Below, piece by piece: positions 54,672 to 64,000 of a DNA stretch of 64,000 nt (its first letter is position 1; each line of letters opens with the position of its first letter). The notes beneath the pieces were generated by a model. The model was not told the DNA's origin. It saw only the letters and a program-made list of their open reading frames with translations, and did no database searches. The position numbers were made by a program, and so were the translations under genes. The stretch spans positions 8,763,079-8,827,078 of the forward strand of contig NC_091237.1 in the NCBI RefSeq assembly GCF_040958095.1, read 5' to 3'. This DNA comes from Procambarus clarkii. Lineage: Eukaryota; Arthropoda; Malacostraca; Decapoda; Cambaridae.

Positions 54672-56000
54672 TTGTACTCACCTAGTTGTGCTTGCGGGGG
54701 TTGAGCTTTGGCTCTTTGGTGTTATATTTGTTACCTTCGTGGATGTATGGTTGTTGTTTGGCATGTAGATAATACACAGATGGTCACTTCAACAGTTTAT
54801 CGTGTAAGGTAACAAGTATATATCTGGCCTGCTGAGGTCCTTACCAACTCTGGGTCTGTGAGAATACTGATTGGTCTCCAGAACGGCTCGTACCAGCTCT
54901 TTGTGGAGAATAACGTCAGAGGCTTTCTTGATTTGTGATTGGCTATCCCCAACCGTTGTACAATTTGAATACTAATACCCACCTCTCAACTGTCAATGAA
55001 CTGGTATACAGATTCTTGAGCCTACTGGACTCTATCATATCTAGATTTGAAACTGTGTATGGAATCAGCCTCCACCACATCACTGCCTAATGCATTCCAC
55101 CCGTTAACTACTCTGACACCGAAAAAGTTCTTTCTAACGTCCCTGTGGCTCATTTGGGTACTCAGTCCTTACCTGTGTCCTCTTGTTCACGTACCACCCA
55201 TGTTAAAAAGTTTATCCTTATCTACCCTGTCAATTCCTCTGAGAATTTTGTAGGTAGTGATCATGTCTCTTCTTACTCTTCTGTCTTCCAGTGTTGTGAG
55301 GTGCATTTCACGCAGCCTTTCCTCATAACTCATGCCTCTTAGTTCTCGGACTAGCCTATTGGCATACCTCTGAACTTTTTCCAGCTTCGTCTTATGCTTG
55401 ACAAGGTACGGGCTCCATGCTGGGGCCGCATACTCCAGGATTGGTCTTACATATGCTGTGTACAAGGTTCTGAATGATTCCTTACACAGGTTCCTGAAGG
55501 CTGTTCTGATGTTAGCCAGCCTCGCATATGCCGCAGATGTAATTCTTTTTATTTTGGCTTCGGGAGATAAGTTTCATGTGATATCAACTCCTAGATCTTT
55601 CTCTCTGTCCGTTTCATGAAGTACTTCATTTCCCATTCGGTGTCTTGTGTCTGGCCTCCTGTTTCCATCGCCTGGTTCCATGACCTTGCATTTACTCGGG
55701 TTGAACTTTAGTAGCCATTTGTTGGACCATTCATTCAATCTGTCTAGGTCATCTTGAAGCCTCCTACTATCATCCTCTGATTTAATCCTCCTCATAATTT
55801 TTGCATCATCAGCAAACAATGAGAGGAACGAGTCTATCCCCTCTGGGAGATCATTTACATATATCAGAAACAGTATAGGTCCTAGGATTGAACCCTGCGG
55901 GACTCCACTGGTGACGTCTCGCCAATCTGAGGCCTCACCCCGTACAGTGACTCGCTGTCTTCTGTTGCTTAGGTTCTCCCTTATTCAATGGAGTACCTTT
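54672..56000 (-). pseudogene. LINE RT and 3' end, running into the assembly gap
   Basis: Minus strand. RT core near the gap: SGVPQGSILGPILFLIYVND, then LFADDAKIMRR (catalytic FADD box, about 55800) and NEWSNKWLLKFNPSKCKVM, ending KDLGVDIT at a stop near 55574. After a frameshift, MYTAYVRPILEYAAPAW and LTTLEDRRVRRDMITTYKIL run to 55187. The 3' tail ends CACCTAGTTGTGCTTGCGGG near 54675. A 250-bp foreign piece (about 54720-54971) interrupts the tail. CR1/Jockey-like, same family as 2753-3168. The 5' part lies in the N gap or is missing. Confidence 0.88.
54720..54971. mobile_element. About 250-bp insertion in the LINE tail
   Basis: Interrupts the otherwise collinear LINE 3' tail between GGCTCTTTGGT and CCCACCTCTCAACTG. 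Contains TTGTTACCTT and its complement AAGGTAACAA about 80 bp apart. Family unknown. Confidence 0.5.
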
Positions 56001-56500
56001 NNNNNNNNNNNNNNNNNNNNNNNNNNNNNNNNNNNNNNNNNNNNNNNNNNNNNNNNNNNNNNNNNNNNNNNNNNNNNNNNNNNNNNNNNNNNNNNNNNNN
56101 NNNNNNNNNNNNNNNNNNNNNNNNNNNNNNNNNNNNNNNNNNNNNNNNNNNNNNNNNNNNNNNNNNNNNNNNNNNNNNNNNNNNNNNNNNNNNNNNNNNN
56201 NNNNNNNNNNNNNNNNNNNNNNNNNNNNNNNNNNNNNNNNNNNNNNNNNNNNNNNNNNNNNNNNNNNNNNNNNNNNNNNNNNNNNNNNNNNNNNNNNNNN
56301 NNNNNNNNNNNNNNNNNNNNNNNNNNNNNNNNNNNNNNNNNNNNNNNNNNNNNNNNNNNNNNNNNNNNNNNNNNNNNNNNNNNNNNNNNNNNNNNNNNNN
56401 NNNNNNNNNNNNNNNNNNNNNNNNNNNNNNNNNNNNNNNNNNNNNNNNNNNNNNNNNNNNNNNNNNNNNNNNNNNNNNNNNNNNNNNNNNNNNNNNNNNN
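56001..56500. other. Assembly gap (500 N)
   Basis: Exactly 500 undetermined bases, a conventional scaffold spacer, so the real distance is unknown. Open frames reported across it are meaningless. Confidence 0.99.
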
Positions 56501-57600
56501 TTTTGCTGCCCTGATCTATTCTTTTGCTGTTGCCTTGTGGAGTAGTGCTTCTTTGTTTCCTCCAGTTATTGGAGGCCCTGTTCTTGCTCAGACTAGAAGG
56601 ATTTGGTGCGTTAGACTGTTGCTGATCTTCATTTATTCGGACTTACCGAGGAGTGTACCACTGGCTTTTTACCGAGGGTCTGGTCGATTGTGGTCTAAAA
56701 GTTGTGACTTTGGGTTGCTGGGTTGATCCGAAAGCTAGTATTCTTTTTACCCTTTCTGGACATCGTTTGTTCCAGGCGTGACATGTATCCCCACAGTTTG
56801 GACATTTTGCTTTCGTTTGTTTGCCTTCTTTATGCAGAGTCTTGCATATGCCAGTGTTGTGGAGCTCGCTACATACTCCACATCGTTCCGGGCATCTGCA
56901 GCCATCTTTATGGTGACCAAAGCGCTGACATCTGTAACAGCGCTTGGGTTATGGATTGTACAGCCTTCGGCTGAATTGACCATAGATCCCAACACTCAGA
57001 GTATTGATGCGAGGTCCTTTTATTGTTATGAGGACCTGTCTTCTTTCTACATTGTTGTGCTTACATCTTTCCGCTGTTGTGACATTTGCGCATTCTAAGA
57101 GTTTGTTTGTATGAACTTCAACCGGGAAATGGGGTACTGTAATTTTGGTGATTTTTTCCTCTGGTTTCAGTTCAACTAGGTCTTCTGTATTTCTGAGGTT
57201 TGTGATTATATCCGGATTAGCTGTGGATATGTTTTATCTGCCTCTAATGGCAGGTTTGGCTCTGAGATCTTATCCTGGATTATCCTTTTCCAGTGCGGCA
57301 ATGAAAGCATAAGTGGGACCATCTACTGTTTTTTTTGGTTTTGAAGATGGTCCTTGGCATTGGTTTGGGGGGCTCCTCCTGGCTTCTGACTGGCTTCTAA
57401 ATTGGTTTCTTTGGGCGTTTCTTCGGTTCTTCTTCGTTTGTTTGCCTTTCCATTTCCTACATTTTGCCACGGTGGTTCGTTGAGGGTTGGGTCATCTTCA
57501 GCAATTTTCCTTGCTCTTGCTACTATATCACTGTGTCCTTCTGACGTTAATAATTTCAGAAGGATGGTTAGGAAAGTCATATTCTGGGGGACATGGTTGC
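56501..57600 (-). pseudogene. LINE ORF1 (three zinc knuckles), inverted relative to its ORF2
   Basis: On the minus strand from 57580: ARKIAEDDPTLNEPPWQNV, a Lys/Arg-rich linker, GPTYAFIAALEKD, then a domain with TVPHFPVEVHTNKLLECA and GPRINTLSVGIYGQFSRRLY. Three zinc knuckles follow at about 56960-56770: CYRCQRFGHHKDGC, CGVCSELHNTGIC and CPNCGDTCHAWNKRC. This is the ORF1 layout of I-clade LINEs. Two or more frame changes. It sits head-to-head with ORF2 on the plus strand at 57670, which fits a 5' inversion at insertion. The left end is in the gap. Confidence 0.8.
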
Positions 57601-57669
57601 ACTGTACTAAAAATGTAACTCAGGGAGTGACTGTAACTGTGTACTACTACACTCTGAAGTCGATGTCCA

Positions 57670-60600
57670 GTGACTTATCAAAAGTTCGTGAGGAGAACTG
57701 AGTTTGGGTGTGCCTTTGCTAGTTTTTATAAGTCTGGTTCTATGCAAAGGGGCGCCAGACCAGCTCCCGAGCCCGGATGGGACTTTATCATAGCAGATTG
57801 GACGAAGTTTCAGGAATCTCTTGAAATTTGGCACCAAAACTACACTCTTCCTGAAAACACCGAAAAAATGGAAAAAGATTTAGTAAATGCAATACATAGA
57901 GCAGCGAATTACGCCATCCCCAAGAGGAAAACAATTACCCAACAACATAAGGACGATTGGTATTACTGTGATAGGATCAAGGAGCTACATAACAGACGAA
58001 ATTGTCGAAAAAATGAAAGAATTTCCGAAGAGATAGAACTAAAGCTGATCTAAGACTTCCCAGAGCTGTCCGAGATCATGTGCACGTAGAAACTGCAAAA
58101 ATCGGAGAAGAAGAATGGCTCGAGTGATGTGCCTAGCTAAATCAGCATACATCCTTGGGCGACACCTGAGGCGGATCAACAAGGCCAAAGAAAAATCGCC
58201 TCCTTCTCTGCCACATCATGTTTATCTCGAGCAAGAAGCAGAAAGGTTAGCAAATCTATTTGCTTCAAGAGCCAGTACCATTCAACTTCCTCAAGCAACT
58301 CTGACTCACTAACAAAAACTTCAAGCAGCAAGATGGAAAAAATAGATGATGCTTTAGCCTTACGTGACGAACTAGATCAACCTATCAATCTCAAAGAACT
58401 CAGAAGAGCCACAAAGAAAACTAAAAAAGCTCCAGGTGAGGACAAAATCACTTACAATATGCTAGCCAACCTAGGAGAAAAGGGTGAAGAAGCCTTCTTG
58501 AATCTCATCAACAGAGTATTGGCGACAAGAACTCGACCACTTTCTTCAATTATAGTTCCCATTCCAAAGCCTAAAGACCCAGGAAATCCAAGACCCCTCT
58601 CATTAATAAGCTGTCTGGCCAAATCTGCGGAAAGAATGGCTCCTAATCGAATTGAATGAAAAGCCAATCCACTACACCAAAATATGTTTGCTTACAGAAA
58701 AAAATGTTTGAACCACAGAATGCCTTACTTCCCTTCTTGATCAAATCAATGACAAACCTGGAATCATTACTTTTCTAGACCTAGAAAAAGCCTTCGAGTT
58801 AGCCAGTGCTCCAGCTACACTGTGCTGCCTTGTGGATAAGGAAATCAAAGGACACGCTTTTGCCTTTGCCAAAGGAAGCCTGCTTAACCAAGAACCTACA
58901 GTCAAATTCCAAGGAAAAACATCGTCCTCAAAGTGGCTGGAAAATGGAACTCCGCAGGGAGGAATACTAAGCCATTTCCTCTTCAACTGTCTCATGGAAC
59001 AATTCATGAAGCCCAAGTTACCAAAAGCCAAGTCGTCTTAACTATGCAGGCGACTTTGTGGTCATCATCAATAGCAGAGGCGCAAGGAACCATGTGCAAA
59101 AATGCCTAGATATTATCAGCAGGAAAGCGGAACGCATAGCAATAAAATAAACAGCAATAAAACAAAACCAATGGCGTTAAAATGGTAGTCAAGACATCAG
59201 ACTGGCAATACAAGGACATGAAATTGAGTGGGTTACCTCTTTTCAATACCTAGGAGTCATAACAGACAGCCAGTTGAAATTGACTCAAGAAATTGAATAT
59301 CTTCGGCAACGTTGTAAAGCCAGAAACTCCGCTTTGCGCTCCCTGACAAGTCTTAGAGATGTTGCATCTCTACCAGTACTCAAAATGTACTACGTTCAAG
59401 CATTTAGGTTATTCATTGACTATGCTGCTCCTGCTCTTACATCCCTCAGTGATAACCAATGGGAGAAACTGAAAATGTCTCAGAATGATGCCCTCATAAC
59501 AATGCTGGGAGCATCTATTTGGACGCGTCGAGAGAACCCAAGAATGGAAATCAATTTACCAGCATTAGAAAATAGGATCAAACAAAGGATAGCCACCATA
59601 ACAGCAAAACTTGTTGAAGCCACCGCCAGATAGTCAATCAAAGACAGCATACAGAGATCCTTTCAGAGAAACCTTCAATATTGAACAAATGCATGGATGG
59701 ATAATCTAAGTCAAATTCTAGAGAAAGTTGACTTGAAATGGACTATTAAAAACAAAGTAGAAGATAGACCATATCAACACTTTCGGCAGCCTCCTCCATG
59801 GGAAGAATCGAGTCTAAAGATTATCATTGAAGGATTACCAGATAGAAAATCGGCATGGGACTCGCAGAGGCTCAAAGCAGTCATAGAACGACTAATGGAA
59901 ACCGTCTCAAGACCTACAATGACTCATATTTTCACATATGGATTAGTTGAACAAAGAAGAGGTTCTGCTGGGTCAGCAGTTTACACTTACAACCCTGAAG
60001 CTTACTGGAGCATGAATAGTGGGTGCTTAACATTGCAAACAGAATTATATGCCCTGAAGGAGGCAATAAACTATACAATTAAGAATAAATTACATGATGT
60101 CATTATTCATACCGACTCTAAATCTTCGCTCCAGGCATTGTTATCCAGTCAGCACAGAGATAATATACAACTCCTCACAAAAATTCAACATATAGGAAAA
60201 GAAGCCCATACTCTAGGGCTGTCAATCACCTTAAATTGGATTCCAAGTTACACTGGCATAGATGGTAATGAAAACGCCGACTCACTAGCAAAAACTGTCA
60301 CTGCTCTACCTATTGTACAGGTTCAAATACCTCCAGGTTCTTCACAGATTAAGGAGCACATTAAGAAGAAAATACTCCCAACTATCAAAAGTCGCCACAG
60401 AGCCAAAGTAGTGGAAGGAAGATGCACTGTGATATGGTACGAACAAGCCACTGAGTACTACTCCTTCAAGCCTGACAAAAAGATATCCTGAGACATTGCA
60501 GTGGTCATACACAGACTCAAACTTGGTTACAAGTGCTGCTGGGAGGTAATAAACTAAATAGTTAAAGAGTGTCATATCTGTGGAACAGAAGCAGGGGCCC

Positions 60601-60955
60601 CACTATTGCACTACTTACTGGAATGTGAAGCTACTGAAACCCTGCGCATTAATCTCAACATTAATCCAACGACAGCAGCTGCATTAGATTCACATTCCAC
60701 AGGGCCTACAATGAAAAGAAAAGCCGTTGAAGAATGGTACTCACTAGTGAACATTCTGCACCTACATCCGCCACCAAGATAATGTTATTAAAACATGTAA
60801 ATGTTAACAAGATAATGTTATTAAAACTTTGACCCAAATACCAGAGTAACAAGGTTATCGAGAATAACCGAACTCAGTTACGGGCTCACCATAGTCCGTG
60901 CTATATGGACATTTCGTTCTGAATAGCTAAATCTAAAACAGCAACAATAAATACA
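57670..60955 (+). pseudogene. I-type LINE ORF2: RT, RNase H and C-terminal CCHC
   Basis: Plus strand, in several frames. Linker WTKFQESLEIWHQNY (57790); RT motifs APGEDKITYNML and IVPIPKPKDPGNPRPLSLIS (58430-58620); NGTPQGGILSHFLFN (58945-58990); catalytic box YAGDFVVI near 59042 (normally YADD). Then IEYLRQRCKARN and LKMYYVQAFRLFIDYAAPAL. RNase H follows: ELYALKEAIN, VIIHTDSKSSLQALL and WIPSYTGIDGNENADSLAK (60040-60290). C-terminal CHICGTEAGAPLLHYLLEC is at 60566-60620. The ORF ends near 60781 and the tail CAGCAACAATAAATA near 60940. The endonuclease is absent. Dead copy. Confidence 0.88.
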
Positions 60956-61689
60956 AAGGGGTTATTGGCAAGTCGTGTAAATGAAACAGGTACTGCAATT
61001 TTCTATGTAATGTTCAGTGAGATTTAGTTTATATTAAATATCAGTAATTATATCCAATTATAATAACCTGTGCCCCATGCACAAGAGGCCATCATCTTTT
61101 CCAGATACAATTTTGTGAGTATTTCCTTGGTGGCTGGGCCTTACTTCCAAGGACCCCTAACAGGTCTTAGAAGGGTCTCTTAGTATAGCCTTATGTGTTT
61201 ATTTGGGACCCTTTGACATAGTACAGTGAAGTGTTTGGTTGGTAATAAAGTTTCAGCAGTCCAGGTAATTGTAAGTGCCCTCTTACAGCTTTCCAGTACA
61301 CTCCCGACCCATAACAGTCCTTATCCAGGGATAGCTGCCACACGGTTCTCAAAATTCCATAAAATAGTAAGAGATTTCTGTCTCAGTAGTTGAGGTAAGT
61401 GCTGTGAAGTAATATAGTGGCCAATATGAACATATTGGGAAGTCGTTGCGGGACCTGAATGATTTTCAGGGAATTATAATGTTATGTTGAGCAATATATT
61501 GTACACTTTGCACTGGTTGTATTATTGAAATATTCCATAAGAATTCATCATAATAATTATAACATTTATTAATACCGCATTTAAATAATTTTTTTTAGTT
61601 ATTTAGTACTGATTATTTAAACATAAAGAGGCACCAAGCAAAATATTATCAATATGAGTGCTGGAGTCTAAAGCAAAATACAAGGAATT
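60956..61689. other. AT-rich intergenic or intronic sequence
   Basis: No coding signal, repeat array or recognisable element seen. Confidence 0.5.
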
Positions 61690-61830
61690 GCAGTTACCTT
61701 GAAGTTACCTTGAAGTGTTTCCGGGGTTTAGCGTCCCAGCGGCCCGATCGTCGACCAGGCCTCCTCGTTGCTGGACTGCTCAACCAGACTATTTAACGCG
61801 GGTGCTCGCAGCCTGACGTATGAATCACAG
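61690..61830. mobile_element. Interspersed repeat fragment sharing the SINE 3' tail
   Basis: Two copies of TTACCTTGAAG, then TTCCGGGGTTTAGCGTCCC, AGCGGCCCGATCGTCGACCA and CGCAGCCTGACGTATGA. The first 60 bp match the reverse complement of the 3' third of the SINE at 13483-13747 (CCCGAAATC, GGGGACACTAAAAG, GGTCGAGGACCG). Probably a member of a related element family or the source of the SINE tail. Confidence 0.6.
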
Positions 61831-63173
61831 AGAGTATGTATGCAGAGTGCTTTGTGCTCTGCATACTGTGACGTATGTGTGCAGAGACAATTAATTAATA
61901 AAAGTATTCTGGATATGTAATGATAAATATTCTTTTATCAAGAGGAAACTCTCTAGAGCCTCATGTCAGATTCAACTACCTTGTATCCCTGGAAGTGTCA
62001 GTGGTGAAGATTGATGGTTATGTTAGAGAACCGGTTGAGGAGCAGAGGAGAGTCACCAGTACACTAGGGAAATTGTTCTCTGAATTGATTGGTTTGTTAT
62101 TTGTTTTGTACATGAATAGGTCGCTTCTTTGTGGATGCGGAAAAAAAATCGTTTTGGTCCACCTCAAATTCCAACGAAAATTTGGATGATAACTGAAGAA
62201 GGTTTCATCCAACTGAATGGTAATGCTGTGGCTCAGAAGCAGTTTAGGGGAGCTTCACTGAGGTAATATATGAACTAAGTAGTAAGTCCACTATAGGAAT
62301 TTTGAGTGTTGTGAGCTCAGGTAACTGGTAGATCTTTATGGAATATTAATAAATTTGTGGAGATAGAGCAGGGAGTTTATTATGTACATTTACTATGTTG
62401 TGTGTCAGTAATATTCTACTACTATAAACAATTATATAAGTATTTAGCAAGGACGGTTGCTAGAACTAAGTCCTAAAAAACTAAATGTTTTCCCAACTAG
62501 ATAAAAAATGCATTATTTACATGTTTAATTTAAAGGCAAGAAACTGAAGGTGTTAAATTGTGACCTTGTTGCTAACATATGACGTCATATGATATAATGA
62601 AATATTCCCTAATACTAAAGAAACAGAAAATTAAGTACTGACATGATCAAGATCACTTCTTAGTGCTATTTATCACACAAAGGCAATTAAAAAACAATGA
62701 AAAGTGAGAATAAAGAGAAAAGCAGACAAGCAAAAGTTTGATCTATTAATGCAGGCAGATGTATTAAGGTTATGTTATTATTGATCGAGAGACGTATGTG
62801 TAAGTTTGGTATCGCGGAGCAGAATCCTTCTACAGTGCGGGTCACTCATAAAATATCGATGCATGTACTTAGTTGCTCTCAGGGCAGATAAGGTTCCGAA
62901 GGATCAGATCAGATCAAGAGCATTTCCACTGGTCACACTGCACAGAGATGTGCACCTGATGACCGTATAATGATCATAGGTGTTCAGATTTGCATTTGTA
63001 CATAAAAACAATTTGACAGAGGTGCATATATTTATTTAACATAAAATTAATTACTTGTTTGCAGCTGCAGAGAAACAGTGAGAAGCTCTCATAGTAACGT
63101 GTCTTTATCAGGGTTGATATTTGCAATGTAAACATTACCAAGTTCAAATTCTAATTCTTATATTAATGAACAG
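61831..63173. other. AT-rich sequence, probably intron or intergenic
   Basis: Contains an 89-codon plus frame at 61920-62189 with a Leu/Val-rich segment (GLLFVLYMNRSLLC) that I do not recognise and do not call. A 16-bp palindrome CATATGACGTCATATG lies at 62576-62591. If the downstream exon is real, this may be its upstream intron. Confidence 0.4.
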
Positions 63174-63391
63174 GTCTTCTGACGAAAAACAGCTGGTGGT
63201 GGGAGCGGGTGGTGATGGCAGTGTGGGGGTTGGTGACGGTGGTGTTGACACAGAGCTACGCCGGCAACCTCATGGCTCTCCTGGCTGTCAGACACATCTC
63301 TCAGCCCATCCAGTCCCTCCAGGACGTGCTGGACTACAAGTCTGTAACCTTGCTGCTGATAGAGAATTCAGCGAAAACCGTTCACATTACT
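63174..63391 (+). CDS. Exon of a variant ionotropic (glutamate-type) receptor
   Basis: Frame: LLTKNSWWWERVVMAVWG, LVTVVLTQSYAGNLMALL, AVRHISQPIQSLQDVL, DYKSVTLLLIENSAKT. The middle is a hydrophobic segment followed by SYAGNLMALLAV, matching the M3 signature SYTANLAAFLTV of ionotropic glutamate receptors. The P-I-x-S-L-Q-D-V-L segment after M3 is typical of arthropod ionotropic receptors (IRs). A 3' splice site is likely at AACAG (63169-63173) and a donor at ACT/GTAAAT (63391/63392); the frame then hits a stop. Only one exon is in view. Divergence from SYTANL suggests a chemosensory IR rather than a synaptic receptor; pseudogene not excluded. Confidence 0.75.
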
Positions 63392-64000
63392 GTAAATAAA
63401 TTACTCATTTAAATTTCTTTTAATTGTATTAACAATCATATATAAGTATTTAAAAAACAGCTAAGCTAGCGTGACAAAACTAATTACAGTGTGTTTACTT
63501 TGTGATTAAGGAAATATTATATAAATATTCAGCAGTGAAAACAAGTCCAGAAGCTAAGTTCACTGTACAAAGAAACAGCGTTCTTAAATTTATACTTACC
63601 CTAACATAACTTGTGCTAACCAAACTGGTACTGTGGACACTGATATTACTTTCTCATCAACTTATTCAGTCTCTCAATCCCTCCCATTCTGAATCTGTCA
63701 TAAGGGAGTGAGAATGAGAGGAAGGGAGTAAAATAGAGACCAGGGAGACCAATGCATACCTCAGTTATCTGTCTAATAAAATGTCTGTCTGTCTATCCAA
63801 GATTTTATGTACATTCCAGACGCATGTACATGCGTCTGGGTTAAAATATAGTGGCTGCCAGAGAATGCTTGAAATTTCAGTTGAGCAGCAGATAGTTGCT
63901 TCTGGGATTCTTTCTTATTAAGGCGTGGTGGAGTTGATAGGACTACTGGTACCCACTCCTGGATTCGGTGATTCGAGACATCCAATGACCAGGGGAATGA
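63392..64000. other. Downstream intron or intergenic sequence
   Basis: AT-rich, no further exon recognised. Contains a perfect 24-bp palindrome at 63816-63839 (half-site CCAGACGCATGT). Confidence 0.45.

Noticed and set aside
55911-56726. Plus-strand ORF of 271 codons
   Set aside because: Crosses the 500-N gap; most codons are undetermined.
61920-62189. 89-codon plus-strand ORF with a hydrophobic segment
   Set aside because: No recognised family, no splice or promoter context, and length compatible with chance in AT-rich DNA.

Overview
The window reads as an intron/intergenic stretch of a large, repeat-rich animal genome, most probably a decapod crustacean and perhaps a freshwater crayfish. 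Evidence: arthropod-type TTAGG telomeric motifs at 15.3 kb, BEL/Pao and Ty3/Gypsy retrotransposons, several non-LTR (LINE) lineages, tRNA-derived SINEs, long (TA)n and (CA)n runs, and an exon resembling an arthropod variant ionotropic receptor. The species-level guess rests on my memory of similar repeat families and was not checked. No prokaryotic features are present. A 500-N scaffold gap lies at 56001-56500.

Layout. 1-292: 5' part of a minus-strand LTR-element gag. 1397-2220: 23-bp minisatellite with a 207-bp higher-order period. 2450-3168: two stacked LINE 3' ends. 3416-4265 (minus): two different retropepsin-like modules side by side. 4695-12839: about 8.1 kb of a G-rich 19-bp minisatellite that ends inside the protease-RT linker of a minus-strand Gypsy gag-protease relic (12840-14716). 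That relic's zinc knuckle is split by a SINE. 14717-16000: four TA microsatellites, a 161-bp palindrome and an inverted-repeat element carrying head-to-head telomeric repeats. 17198-18855: a Gypsy-type LTR. 19268-22765 (minus): decayed RNase-free-looking LINE with ORF1, endonuclease and partial RT. 22850-25075 (minus): a second LINE lineage with a SINE. 25980-34402: a nearly complete BEL/Pao element with TSD. 34408-37560: a TAATTA-dense tract, a GC-rich block and a promoter-like block. 37600-38830 (minus): LINE relic. 39485-54441: an old solo LTR interrupted by a very young Gypsy array (LTR-internal-LTR-internal-LTR, exact 5387-bp period). 54672-56000 (minus): LINE RT relic running into the gap. 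56501-60955: an I-type LINE whose 5' part is inverted. 61-64 kb: AT-rich sequence with one probable host exon at 63174-63391.

How it works together. Nearly everything is mobile-element sequence of different ages layered by nesting: SINE into Gypsy gag, BEL into an older repeat, and young Gypsy array into an older LTR of its own family. The young Gypsy unit encodes Gag and protease but no recognisable RT or integrase, so it would depend on enzymes supplied in trans. The BEL copy has all domains but three reading-frame lesions. The only plausible host-gene segment is the receptor-like exon at the right end.

Limits: all calls come from reading translations and repeats by eye. Boundaries without a TSD or a direct repeat are approximate.
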